This document shows positions 46,555 to 56,960 of a DNA stretch of 64,000 bases, piece by piece. This stretch comes from Epiperipatus broadwayi (taxonomy: Eukaryota; Onychophora; Udeonychophora; Euonychophora; Peripatidae): the NCBI GenBank assembly GCA_028023455.1, contig JAQFVV010000112.1, forward strand, positions 3,754,001 through 3,818,000, in the 5' to 3' direction. The translations under genes and the position numbers were made by a program. Every line of letters starts with the position of its first letter. The first letter of the stretch is position 1. The notes beneath the pieces are model-generated. The model did no database searches. It was not told the DNA's origin and saw nothing but the letters and a program-made list of their open reading frames with translations.

Positions 46555-49370
46555 TCAAGTGAAGGAAGGTTGCAAGAATTACAAAAAAGAATTGTTAATA
46601 TTAATTGGGGTATTATTGGTTTTTGTTAAGAAGAAAAAATGAAAAGACAATTTATTTAAAAAGTGGAGATGTACTCTATTACAAAAGCCCAAACATTGGA
46701 AGTATAAGTGGAATAGGATTCATTATAAATAAAAAGACCGAAGAGCAACATTGTGGAGATTGGTGAATTGGATAAAGTGGCAAGATTAGTTATTCAACTT
46801 AATAGCAGATACCAAATGCAAATAATTCAAGTTTATGCCCAGAAAGTTCTCATTGTGATGAAAAAAATAAAGCATATTTGTATGGATGTACAAAAGGCTT
46901 TGATCAAACCAAACAACATTTTAAAAATTGGCAAATGACTTAAAGATAAAAGGATAAATTTGATTATGGTGATAGAAATGAGGGAGAGAACACAGACTTG
47001 TAGAGTTTGCAGAAAAAGAAAAACTTTATATTATGAACTCATTCTTTGAGAAAAATGCTAAACAGAAATTACCATCAAAACATTCATATGAAGATACAAC
47101 AGAATTGAATTATATTTTGACCAACAGAATAAATACGTACTTCAAGATTAGAATAGTCTTAATAAATTATTAGAAAGACAAAAATTAAGAAAAACAGTAT
47201 TCACAATTGATATCCCTAACCTTCAATAATATTTCAATAAATTTAAATTAGAACTTGCAAATCATTTTAAAATGTTAATAGATTCTGAATATGGCTCAGA
47301 TTTGAATGAAATCAATAGAAAGTTAATTGGTATGTTATTAAGAATAGCAATGAAGATAGCTGATCCAAAAAGGCAGCAATTATCTAGTAAAACTTTTATT
47401 TGAGACAAGTCAATTTCTGAAAAAAAAAAAGGAATATCAAAATATGTAAAAAGGATCTATTAAAAAAGATTGCAGATCTACAATCTTGTACAGTGTTACA
47501 AAAAAATAGAGTTAATAATGTTACAAGAAACTGTAAAGCTATAGAAGAGAATAAAAATATCAAAAATGTAAAACAGCATTAGAGTATTGGAAGGAAATTT
47601 ATTTATGCAATAAGAAGAAAAGATGGAATTATTACTAAAAAGAGAGATGATATCATGAAATGTGTGAAAGAGTTCTATAAATAATTATATGGCAATAAAG
47701 AATAATAAAAAAGTATCTCCTACAATTGACCACATCTTCTGAATTGCCCAAGATTTTAAATGAAAAAGTGAGAGATGCAATTAAATCTATAAAGAAAGGG
47801 AAAGGTCCTGTAATGATGGAATTAGACTTGATATCTTTAAAAAAAAAAGAAATATAAAATTGTTGGCAAAGTTATATATCAAATATCTAAATGATAAAGT
47901 TGTACATAATGATTGGAAGAATGCAGTATTAACATTAACATTTCAAAAAGATGATAAAGATGATATTAAAATTACAGATTTATCAGGATGGTCCAGTTGG
48001 TTAGAGTGCTACCTTAAAATTCAATAGTGAAAGAATCAAAGGGTCCAAGTTCAATTCCCATGCTAATAGTGTCACTGTTCAGGATAGCAACACCTGAAGA
48101 AGAGGGGAGAATAATACCTCTCAAAACATTGTGCATATACTAATTTGTGTGCTATTACTAACAGTTGAATGTATTTGGAATATTTAAATAAAGTTAAATT
48201 TTTCTAAAGGCATTCAATACTCATATTAGATGATGGAAACAGTCCAATATATAAATACAACTAAAACACCATCATCACAAACCTTCAGGAAAATATAAAT
48301 TTGTCAGCCTTTTAAAATTTCTATACAATTTTTTTATCAAGATAATTACTACATATCTACATCAAACTTTAAATTTTAATCAATCATAAGAACAAACTAG
48401 ATTTAAAAGTGGTTTTAACATAGTAGATCATGTCCAAGTATTGAGAGAAGTTAAAAAAAAAGAATATTATACATTTCAGTGACAGAAGCATTGGATCATC
48501 AAGATATAGACCCAGGATTTTATCATATTCTGAAAAATATTTATCAAAATGCAACAGCAATGATTAGAGTAAATAGTTATTCTAGGAAGATTAACTCCAT
48601 TTTTTATAATAATTTCCTTTGTGGATTAAAATGGCAATCTAAGAGCATAAAAGTAAATGAAGATTATTTGTCATCTATATTTTCAGATGATGCAATTGTT
48701 TTTGCAAGTAATGATTCATAGCTTTAGTGCAAAAGTTACCAGATGAAAGTAGGAAAGCAGAGTTAAAGGTAAATGCTAAAAGGACTAATGTTCAATGGAT
48801 TTTCTCAAAAAAAACAACAACAATGACAACTGCAAATACCTTAATTAGGTTATTAATAAAGATGAAAACATAATGAATGAAATGAATAAGTGTTTTTGAT
48901 AGAAAAAACTTGATATTAAAAGGAAATATACCCAAGTGTTCGAAAATATTTTTAATAAATGTACTTTATCATTTCTTACTTATGGATCTGAAACTTGGAC
49001 TCTTAGCATAAGAGCAATACACTGACTTCAGACCATTCATCAAAGTATGAATAGATGGATGTTGGGTGTAACAAGAAAGAATCAAGAATAACATATATGG
49101 GTGAGAGAACAAGCAGGTGTTATTGGCATCATTGAAAGAATAAAGAGACTGAAATGGAGTTGGGCTGGATATATTTCTAGAAGAAATGATCATAGATGGA
49201 CAGTTGACATTAAACTGGGTTCCAAAAAATTGTAAAGGATCTAGAAAAGGATCACATGCGAGATGGATGGATGAAATAAGGTGCTCTATGAGGCGGAAAA
49301 GGAAGGCTAGAGATTGGATTAAACCCGAGGGCACTTCATTCTGCAATGTATCGATAATAATTGGAAATAA
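46555..49370 (+). pseudogene. RTE-like endonuclease/reverse transcriptase pseudogene
   Basis: The endonuclease N-terminus is visible as LQELQKRIVNINWGIIGF and LVIQLNSRYQMQIIQVYA (46750-46840). The RT opening near 47765-47950 reads in pieces toward KDDIK, where the SINE lies. It resumes at about 48303 with the CQPF-KI region, and FSDDAIVFAS at 48682-48711 is a motif C region (F-x-DD). The C-terminal part (49090-49270) has WVREQAGVIG, KRLKWSWAGYISRRNDHRW and ARWMDEIR, characteristic of RTE-type LINEs. Many stops and frame changes break it. Confidence 0.82.
47986..48298 (+). mobile_element. tRNA-derived SINE nested in the RTE-like LINE
   Basis: The host LINE frame is interrupted exactly here, and ATTTATCA (47978-47985) recurs as ATTTGTCA (48299-48306), a near-perfect target duplication. 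The head resembles a tRNA: box A GGTCCAGTTGGTTAGAGTGC and box B AAGTTCAATTCCC. Then follows CTGAAGAAGAGG...CCTCTCAAAAC, a hairpin module also seen at 42.34-42.66 kb, then an AT-rich tail. It is 313 bp long and unrelated in its head to the 114-bp SINE family. Confidence 0.8.
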
Positions 49371-49559
49371 TGTTGATAATGAAATAATATTTCTCTTATA
49401 TATTTAAAATAGTGGTAATCGATTTTGCAACGCTAATAAATGTATATATTCTCGCAACCGATTTTGTAGCGCAAGCTTAAATGTTCTGTGATGAATTAAA
49501 CTCAGAATAAGTAAGTAATCAAATCGCTTATTGCTCGAATGTTCGTAATAAGTTCGAAG

Positions 49560-49640
49560 GAAGTGACAGGTGGACCGCGATCCAAAGGCTTGGAACTCCA
49601 GAGTCTGCCGCTTCACTGCTGCATCAAACCAATACTTTTA
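49560..49640 (-). mobile_element. Possible degenerate tRNA-related SINE or tRNA pseudogene
   Basis: On the minus strand, GCAGTGAAGCGGCAGACTCT and AAGCCTTTGGATCGCGGTCC resemble the D-arm to variable-loop part of a tRNA-like sequence, but box B is broken. Just outside lie two copies of an ACCGATTTTG(T/C)A(G/A)CGC motif (about 49421 and 49460). Confidence 0.3.
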
Positions 49641-50870
49641 TTTTATTTAAGCAAGTCATATTTATTTTAATTTGGTTTCAAAATACAATATTACTTCAAG
49701 GGGGAAATCTTGATGTTGTTTGAGAACTTTTCAACTATTTGAAAATCTACAAATAAATATTTAAAATTTAAATGTTAAGTTTTTTTTTTAGATATCTGAA
49801 ATCCATAACAAACTCAAACAAAGATAAATAAAATTATATATACAATATTTAGCTATCAAGATTAAAGCTATAATCCTGACGTTTCTTGTATAAAAAATTG
49901 TTTAATATTTTTGTATTTAATAATTACAATAAACATTATCTTATAATCATTCCGAAAGTCTATCTCATTATAAGGATCAGATGACGATGTCTTTGTCGTC
50001 ATTAGATTTTTAAACGTAAGATAATAAAATAATTCTGACGTCACTTTTTTTTTTTTTTTTTTGACGTTGTTGAATGAATTCGTTTAATTATTGAACTATG
50101 GAGAGCTTTTTTCTCCGTGCCCCTCTTACAAACTTTTTATCCGTTTTTTTTTCTGCAAAACAGAATTTTTGTTTACTTTTGCGGAAGTATTTGTAAAGAT
50201 GACTCATAAAAGAAGTGAAGAAGTGAAACCAAGACATTTAAAGGAGAATGCGGAGGGGGGGGGGAAGGGCGATAGGGAATAGTCTATGTATTAATTCTTA
50301 TCGTTATGTGAATGATATAGTTTTTGATAACAAGCTTATCAGTCTATTGAAAAAAAAAGTTGATATGGATTATCAGGTAAAAGAAATTATCAAAAAGATG
50401 ATTAATTAAGGTCAATATTAAGTGATTAAAACAGTGTCATTAGAAGAATTTTCAAGAAATTAAAAAATTCGCTAAATTTTATGCTTTCGTAAAATTTAAT
50501 TAATCTTTTTTTTTTTTGGCAATATATTCGCTGTAAAAATGTTGTAACTCTCTTTGTAATTAATATCGTGAAATAAAAGCTTAGCCCCTATAAAAATAAA
50601 ATAACCTTAGGAAGGCATCAGAATATATTAACTAGTACATTTGCCACCTGTCATACAAAACCTTGTATTTGAATTCGAATTAAACTTGGAAATTTCTTTC
50701 AAGTAATAAATTTCTAAACAAAAGTGTTTTTTTTTTTTTGTAGATGGCTAGCTTACAATCAACACATACAACAAGAGAACTACCCTATTGTCGTTGGTAA
50801 TGGTTCATCTCGTTATTTATTTATTTTTTTCAAAAATAAAATTTATTAGCTAAAAAAATACATGGCTAAA
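49641..50870. other. Unassigned DNA with homopolymer runs
   Basis: Long T runs at about 50046-50062, 50507-50518 and 50727-50740. No gene supported; the open frame 50091-50282 matches nothing recognisable. Confidence 0.5.
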
Positions 50871-50882
50871 AAGATACATGAA

Positions 50883-50996
50883 GTCTTGAGTTGTTAGCCG
50901 AGAGGTATCGCAGCCGCCATGCAAGCAAGTAGTTGGTTGCAGACGGGTGTGGGTTCGCGTCCCGGCAGATGCTATGACATATGAAAAAAAAAAAGC
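50883..50996 (+). mobile_element. tRNA-derived SINE, full-length copy B (best preserved)
   Basis: 114 bp, identical in length to copy A. It starts GTCTTGAGTTGTTAGCCGAG and ends GATGCTATGACATATG plus an A run of about 11. Exact 8-bp duplications TACATGAA flank it (50875-50882 and 50997-51004). Box A is TTAGCCGAGAGGT and box B GTGGGTTCGCGTCCCG, the latter close to the pol III consensus, so this copy is the one most likely to be transcribable. Confidence 0.9.
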
Positions 50997-51212
50997 TACA
51001 TGAATAAAAGCGTCTATATAAACTTAAGTTTTGACTTAAATACTAATGCTAGACATTATTATCTCTTTATACAAGTGAAGCTGAGGGGTATTTAATATTC
51101 TTCGGACAGGTTGACACCGGCCCAGGATTCAGTGTGCAATCTATTGGGTGCCAGAAGTCGATCTCTGTCACGAAAATTTGTCAAAATTTTGATAAAGGTG
51201 TCTCTGACATTA

Positions 51213-51960
51213 TTATCTGATCACCCGAAGATGTGTTTGCACTTGGTAAGCCAGAGCGCAAACATGAGGAATATTGAGGTTCTGATGGTGGAAAAAACTC
51301 CTGTCTTGATAGCATTTTGGATACAGAAGGGAGTATCTGTAGTCAAAGGACACCTGTTGGCAGATGTAGGATCTAAGTAAGCTGAAATAAGGACAGGAAT
51401 GCAAAAGATGAGTAATAGTTTCGTCTGCAGTTGAGGACAGCTGACATAGCATATTGAGCTTGAGGAATCCTCTTCTTGTGACCAAGAAGTGATTTGTAGG
51501 TAGGGAGTCGAGGTTTAATTTTATCAGAAAGTCTATGTACTTGGACTCAATGTACCAGTTCTTTGATTTACATATCAGTGACTTGTTATTTAGCCCTAGC
51601 GATTGTTAAGATGTAGTGAGGTTTGGGTATCTTAGTTTATACACCTGCAAATATGTTTTCTTTGAGTCTAAGATAGATTTTGTTAATGTTATCATATTAG
51701 TGATGTACTTCCATTGCTCTGTCAGCCACTTGCTACAAAATGGTGGTGGGGTGTTCATTGGATTTACTGGAATAATGGTTCTTGTTCCAAGCATCTGTGA
51801 TATGTGGATCTGACCATGCCCATCACTTTTTGAAAGAAAAATGTGGATACAGAATGGGGCCTACCATTCATGTCCTTTGGCATATGCATTTTGAATGTAC
51901 TTAGAATATCTCATTATTATTAGGTAGAATTTGCAGTTTTTAACTGGTGATTTGTAGACT
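51213..51960 (-). pseudogene. LINE RT C-terminal fragment (third LINE type)
   Basis: One minus-strand frame from about 51794 to 51213 is interrupted by a single TAA near 51604. It shows FLIKLNLDSLPTNHFLVTRR followed by a CQLSSTADETITHLLHSC block, where ADET-HLL-SCP is the H-C half of a LINE C-terminal zinc finger whose second cysteine has become serine. Weaker coding-like sequence (YKSPVKNCKFY) continues to about 51960 in other frames. The RT palm is not present. It is distinct from the RTE-like and jockey-like copies; the clade is uncertain. Confidence 0.65.
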
Positions 51961-52329
51961 TCATGGACATCGTAATTAAAAGAAAATGGAGAATAAAATC
52001 TTAATTTCTCTGCTTGATTGAGTAAAACATGACTTTTTTAATCTATTGCCCCTATGGTTTAGAGTTCAGATGTTATTGTTATAAATAATATTTAACATTT
52101 ATATCAATACATACTTACACTATAATAGGAAAAAGTGCATTTATTTATTACTTCCTTCTCTGTAAATTTAAAGACAAAAAATTTTGAATAAATATTTGTT
52201 GCATTTTATGCTTTTAGATCTTGAATTAATTCTTGGCATGCTCTTTCATTTAAACATTCCTGAAATATAGTCTCAGTAATCGATAATACTAAGTTGCTTT
52301 AAAAGAAATAAAATTTTGCATTATAAAAC

Positions 52330-52380
52330 ATTTTGCGATTCCACATTAAGAAAAAGGTTGAGAAAAACCGGGTACTGATT
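52330..52380 (-). mobile_element. hAT terminus fragment
   Basis: Minus-strand CAGTACCCGGTTTTTCTCAA followed by CCTTTTTCTTAATG resembles the CAGTGGTTCTCAACCTTT end common in hAT-Charlie-type elements. The other end was not found. Confidence 0.35.
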
Positions 52381-52399
52381 TAGTGTGCACTCATGGCCA

Positions 52400-53300
52400 T
52401 TTTGAATTCTAAGAACTGTCCAAAATCCCTGCTGACACATCCAAGCAATAAGTGACATCGATTAATCCCCATGTGGTTGTAATATAAACATTAGTTACAA
52501 AATTGCAATTTACATCAATAATTAAAAAATTAAAGTGTAAATTTTATACCATTATGCTTGATCAAATCACATGACTGAAACATAGAAAGTCACAATTTAC
52601 ATCAATAATTCTAAAATTAAAATGCAAATTTCGTACAACTATGCAATCATGACCTTTTGTAAATCATGTGACAAATATACAAAGTCACAAAATTCTAAAA
52701 CTAAAGCATAAATTTCAGCACTAAGGAATGAAATAAAGCAAAATGCTAAATTTAAATTGTGCATTACAAGGCAAAGGCTATTCCTGAACCATGAATATAT
52801 GAACAGTGAAGGAAGTGATATTATTGACCAGGATAGTATTATAATGCACGTTGAAGATTTTACCCATTTTCCAACCAATAAATAGATATTTGAAATTGGG
52901 CTTCTGTTTATATATAAGCTTAGGACAAGGTATTTAATGTTACAATTATTGCAGTGTTCAACAAGGGATGTATCATGAATTTAAATTAGTAGCAGAGCAA
53001 AAGCATTTTCTGGGACATTACAACTATCAAATAAATATTAGATTTTTTTTTTTAATTACTTTTCCTAAAATTCTGATCAAATCTCTCAACTTCAAAGGAA
53101 GACTTTTATCCATATTAACAATATTATTTAGAAGTAAAATAATAAGAATAGGTAAGAAAAAAGAAGGGGGATTTTTACATTGTATATATATTTTTAAGTA
53201 ATGATAATCATATGGTTCATCCCTCAGGACATCATGTGACTTTCAAGCACTGCAAGTGACAGTTGTTTCCAAGAATTTTTAACTGTTAAGTCTATCATTG
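52400..53300. other. Unassigned DNA with a loose internal repeat
   Basis: CAATTTACATCAATAATT...AAATT occurs at about 52507 and 52593, followed by similar GTAAATTT / GCAAATTTC text, giving an imperfect tandem of about 86 bp period. No gene supported. Confidence 0.45.
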
Positions 53301-53320
53301 TACTAAACCACATAGGACAG

Positions 53321-53400
53321 AGACAGGCAACCTCCAGCCTGTGGGATCAACTCCAGCTTCTGAAATTCTAATGCAGCTTGCAAATATTTTCAAAATATGT
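53321..53400 (+). mobile_element. hAT-like left terminus fragment
   Basis: CAGAGACAGGCAACCTCCAG then CCTGTGGGATCAACTC resembles the CAGGGGTC-CCAACC-CCTG-GGGC start of some hAT miniature elements. A matching right end and 8-bp duplication were not identified. Confidence 0.35.
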
Positions 53401-54019
53401 ATACTTAAAGTGTTTTTGATAAAATCTCTTTTTTCATTTTTATTTTTAAAAAATGTGTCAAAAAATATGTGCATTGCTTATAAATCTATGGCTAAAATTT
53501 CTATTCACTATAATATCACTCAAGTTACGATGATATGTGTACTTCTTTGGTAAAACCTTTGTCATTTGTTTATTATCTTTGATAGTAAGTTAAGCCTATG
53601 TAGTTAAAGCAAGTTTGTTCTGCATTTACAGTAATTTCTATGCCAGAGTGCTCAAAACCAGAGATAATCATATTTTCTTGATAACAATTGTTATATGTCA
53701 ACTAATGTAGTTGCATAATATTAGTATATAGTCTGTGCTAGTGATTATATGTTGAAATTATGATAACTCGGGATGCATTGTTGAAAAGATCAATAATTTT
53801 ATATCTGTTACTTTATTTTAAACTTCTAAAAACTGTGACCCTCATCTGAATTAGTTCACCATTGAAAAACCTTCCTACCTCCTCATATAGGCCAATAGAT
53901 TTTGGTAATTAATGATGGATAAAAATCTAGCTGACTTTATGGTTAAATAAACTTATTGTATTAAGATATTAGTTAGCCTTCGATTAAAGATTATTGTGAT
54001 TTCTTGGCGTAATATGTAT

Positions 54020-54345
54020 ATATAATAAATATTTTTTTATAAAATGTTTTATTTAATTTGATGTCTAATGCACTAAAAACAAAACAAAAAATTTCTTGAA
54101 TTATAATTTTGGTTATAAGTAATTTTAAATAAAAGTATGAGACATCTATAAGTTAATTAATTCAATCATTATCACATAAAAAATAATAATTGAATTAATT
54201 AATTTATGGACACTCCACACTTTTATTTAAAATTACATATAACAACCAAAATTATGATTAAAAAAAAAAACCAAACAATTGTTTTCTTAGTTAGTGTTTT
54301 ACTCATCAAATTAAATAAAATCTTTTTTTTTTTTAGAAAATATTT
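54020..54345. mobile_element. Foldback element FB, copy 2
   Basis: Inverted arms of about 130 bp around a loop near 54165-54190. Shared arm blocks are TTTTATTTAATTTGATG, AAATAAAAGT(A/G)TG and TTAATTAATTCAA. The arms match copy 1 at 43775-44105. The right end lies 4-5 bp from the TA target site of the mariner element. Confidence 0.75.
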
Positions 54346-54350
54346 ACATA

Positions 54351-55232
54351 TGAGGGGGAATTCAAAAGTAACAGGAATCATTCGCTGGTTTGTGGGCCTG
54401 TGGTAGTATATGCTTCACTTGTAATGAACTTCTTGATAGGACCCATCTGCATCAATCTTCCAAATAACACCACTATGTGAAATCATGGAACACATTGTTT
54501 TATAAAATGCATTTGTGTCAATTTTTTTATAATGACTAAAAAGTTTGACAATATGAAATTCTGTTTTCGTTTACAGAAAACAACAAGGAAAAAAGTTATA
54601 ATACTCGAAACCGATTACAAGAAAGCTGATCTCATAAAAACACAAGTTGATAAGTGGTTTAATTGACATGTTAAATTTACCATGACCCTAAAAAGCATCA
54701 CAATTGAAGTCCAAAGTCAAAACCACACTGATTTTTTTTTATGCAATTGGCATTTTTTTCTCAAATTTATTTCGTAACAGTCAGCCATTTTATCTACAAA
54801 TTCTGAAACATTTACATGTTGCAGTAAAATGTAAACATCCTATTTTGTGACCAAGAAAAGGGTGCAAGCCTCACTCCCACAAAATGCGATATCTCAAAGC
54901 CTTGAGTGTGAAACACTTTTTTAATTAAATTCGGCATGATCCAGCTTATCTATCAGCCTTATTCACTCGATCCCACTTTTTGCAATTTTTAAAAAAATCT
55001 CTTGAATGAAAAAATATCTCTTTTTTTTTTTTGCAGATTTATAAATGGTGGGGGAAATGACAGAGATGTTAAAAGGCATTATTTTGCAAGTACTTCTGGA
55101 CTACTTTAAAAAATGAAAAACACATTTAGATTGTATATTGCAACGAATGGAAAGTAATTTGAAAGAGAACACTTAAAAATAAATAAACAATTTTTTATTA
55201 TAAAATTCTGGTTATTTTAGGGTACTTCTGTG
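54351..55232 (+). mobile_element. Decayed mariner-type DNA transposon, internally deleted
   Basis: TA dinucleotides flank both ends (54349-54350 and 55233-55234), as expected for mariner target duplication. The terminal inverted repeats are TGAGGGGGAATTCAAAAGTA on the left and, minus strand on the right, CACAGAAGTACCCTAAAATA, aligning over about 30 bp. Transposase remnants inside read in the plus direction. At 882 bp it is shorter than a usual 1.3-kb mariner, implying internal deletion. Confidence 0.7.
54520..55110 (+). pseudogene. Mariner transposase remnants
   Basis: Mariner transposases are about 345 residues, with an N-terminal helix-turn-helix and a D,D34D catalytic domain. An N-terminal piece (about 54545-54665) reads NMKFCFRLQKTTRKK and later KTQVDKWFN, resembling the first helix-turn-helix. 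A catalytic-end piece (about 54945-54985) reads QPYSLDPTFCNF, a degraded form of the family's PYSPDLAPCDF block, in which the last aspartate (catalytic) has become asparagine. A final piece (about 55035-55075) resembles the C-terminal W-QRC...YF region. Stops and frame changes throughout. Confidence 0.6.
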
Positions 55233-55427
55233 TATACTGTTTTTATTTTTTAGTATTAGAATATATCTCTAAAACATTCCAATTTTATTGTCACAAACAG
55301 GTAAACTATTCATATTCAATTTTAAAATCTAAACAATGTCACCATATTTCCAATATTTGAAATTAAATTTGCATACATTAAAACTAGGTTACAAGACATT
55401 TATATTTATGAAGGCAGCAGTTTAAAA

Positions 55428-56115
55428 AAAGCAAATTTTAATTAAACAATCAAGAGAAATTAAGATTTGATCCTTCATTTCCTTTTCTTTTTTAATTAAT
55501 TGTAAATGATTTTTAATGAAATAATAATCAAATGAAAGACTTTTTTTAAAAAACAACAACAACATAGTGCCATCTATTGTGCATTATTCAAAACTTACCA
55601 AACCAATCTCAATGTGGTTTGAAATGTGACCTGCCAACCCGGTTAGGATAGACAATTCCGGATATCACGCTATTGTATTGCATCACTTCAATTTTTCAAA
55701 ATCCTTTTTCAGATATATTTTTTCATATAAATTAGGAAAGCTATTTCCATTCAAATGTAAAGAGAGAAAAAATAGGAATCTAAAAAACTGTTTGATGGTT
55801 TACAAATATTTTGTTTGTATTAAGGCAGTCATTTTAAAAAGCAAGTTTTACATAAAAAATTCAAAGAAAAATTAAGATTTAGTTCTTAATTTCTTTTTTT
55901 ATTTTAATTAACTATACACATTTCAAAAGTTTATTTCTCAAATTAAAAAAAGGATTTGCTTAAAAAATATCACTTCTATTGCATGGTACTCAAAACTTAC
56001 TGAACTATTATGGTTTAAAATGCAGCCCATCAGTACTATTAGAATGGTAAACCTGAAATATTGCATTGTTTTTAAAATTTAACATGTACAAAATTTAGAG
56101 AAAATCCATTTGGTA
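55428..56115 (-). repeat. Tandem pair of repeat family F, minus orientation
   Basis: Two units (about 55428-55840 and 55841-56115) share AGAAATTAAGATTT / AGAAAAATTAAGATTT, TTTTTTAATTAA-type text, ATCTATTGTGCAT / TTCTATTGCATGG, CAAAACTTAC and TATTGCAT. They are the reverse complement of the units at 42904-43500. Confidence 0.65.
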
Positions 56116-56707
56116 GAAGGATAGTGTAAATCAATTGTAAGATTTAAGCCTAGTAAACAGAAGTCTTAAATGCAATTAAAAAATATTGCAATATACAGGA
56201 GTGAAAACATGAACATTGATTTTCTATGAAAGAAAACTCTGAGCATGAGATGATCGAGATAATGAAAAGGTGATAAAATAATTTTAAAAATGTACTTTTC
56301 CATATATTTCTTATTCTATGTTCTGGAGTCCTTCATTGAAGTTGTTATGACCTACAGAATAATTCCAAAAAGTGTTGATCATTGACCTTATTATATATAG
56401 TTCCTTGAGGATGAAAGGTTACCATACTATCAGAACTACAAAATTAAGTACTGAATGATGGATTGTTGCCTTCCTGAAACCTTGACTTGAACTACTGTAA
56501 GCATGCTTTGCTAAATTTCCTGCCCAAAGTAAAATTGAGAATTGAGCAGGATTACTGACTGATTGAACATGATTACTTGAGAGAGGAACCAGATTTTCAA
56601 GATTTATCATGAACAGTTTAATGATATAGTTATATCAGGTATCTCTAAAATTGAGTGCACAAATACCAAGTCAATTGATAGATGAATTTTTATCATAATA
56701 GTTTCTA

Positions 56708-56960
56708 TCACTCTATTCAGGATGAAGATCTCTCCTAGTTCTTTCCAGCTTCTCTAACCTCTTTACAATGCAACAGCAAATTTTCTTATTTCATCTATCT
56801 ATCTTACATGTGGTCTCTTTCTAGGTCTTTTATAATCTCTTAAATTTTGATTTAAAATTTCAACTGATCATCTGGATATCTAGTCCCTCTTCTTCACTTT
56901 ATATCAACAAACTTTCTTATTTATTCTGTTAATCTCACACATTATTTATTTCTAGGTCTT
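56708..56960 (-). mobile_element. RTE-like LINE 3' fragment with internal duplication
   Basis: ACATGTGGTCTCTTTCTAGG followed by TCTTTTATA matches 36883-36912 of the RTE-like copy. The segment then repeats itself in decayed form (TTTCTTATTTATTCTG...TTTCTAGGTCTTTTACAAT). On the minus strand it encodes the RPRKRPHVR C-terminal block. Confidence 0.7.

Larger units (their letters stand above)
46541..49400 (+). mobile_element. RTE-like LINE, second copy, split by a SINE
   Basis: A plus-strand copy of the family at 36733-39560. The order is endonuclease (46560-47300), RT (47700-48740) and C-terminal part (48960-49370), with a SINE inserted at 47986-48298. Without the SINE the length is about 2.5 kb. 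Ends are approximate. Confidence 0.82.
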
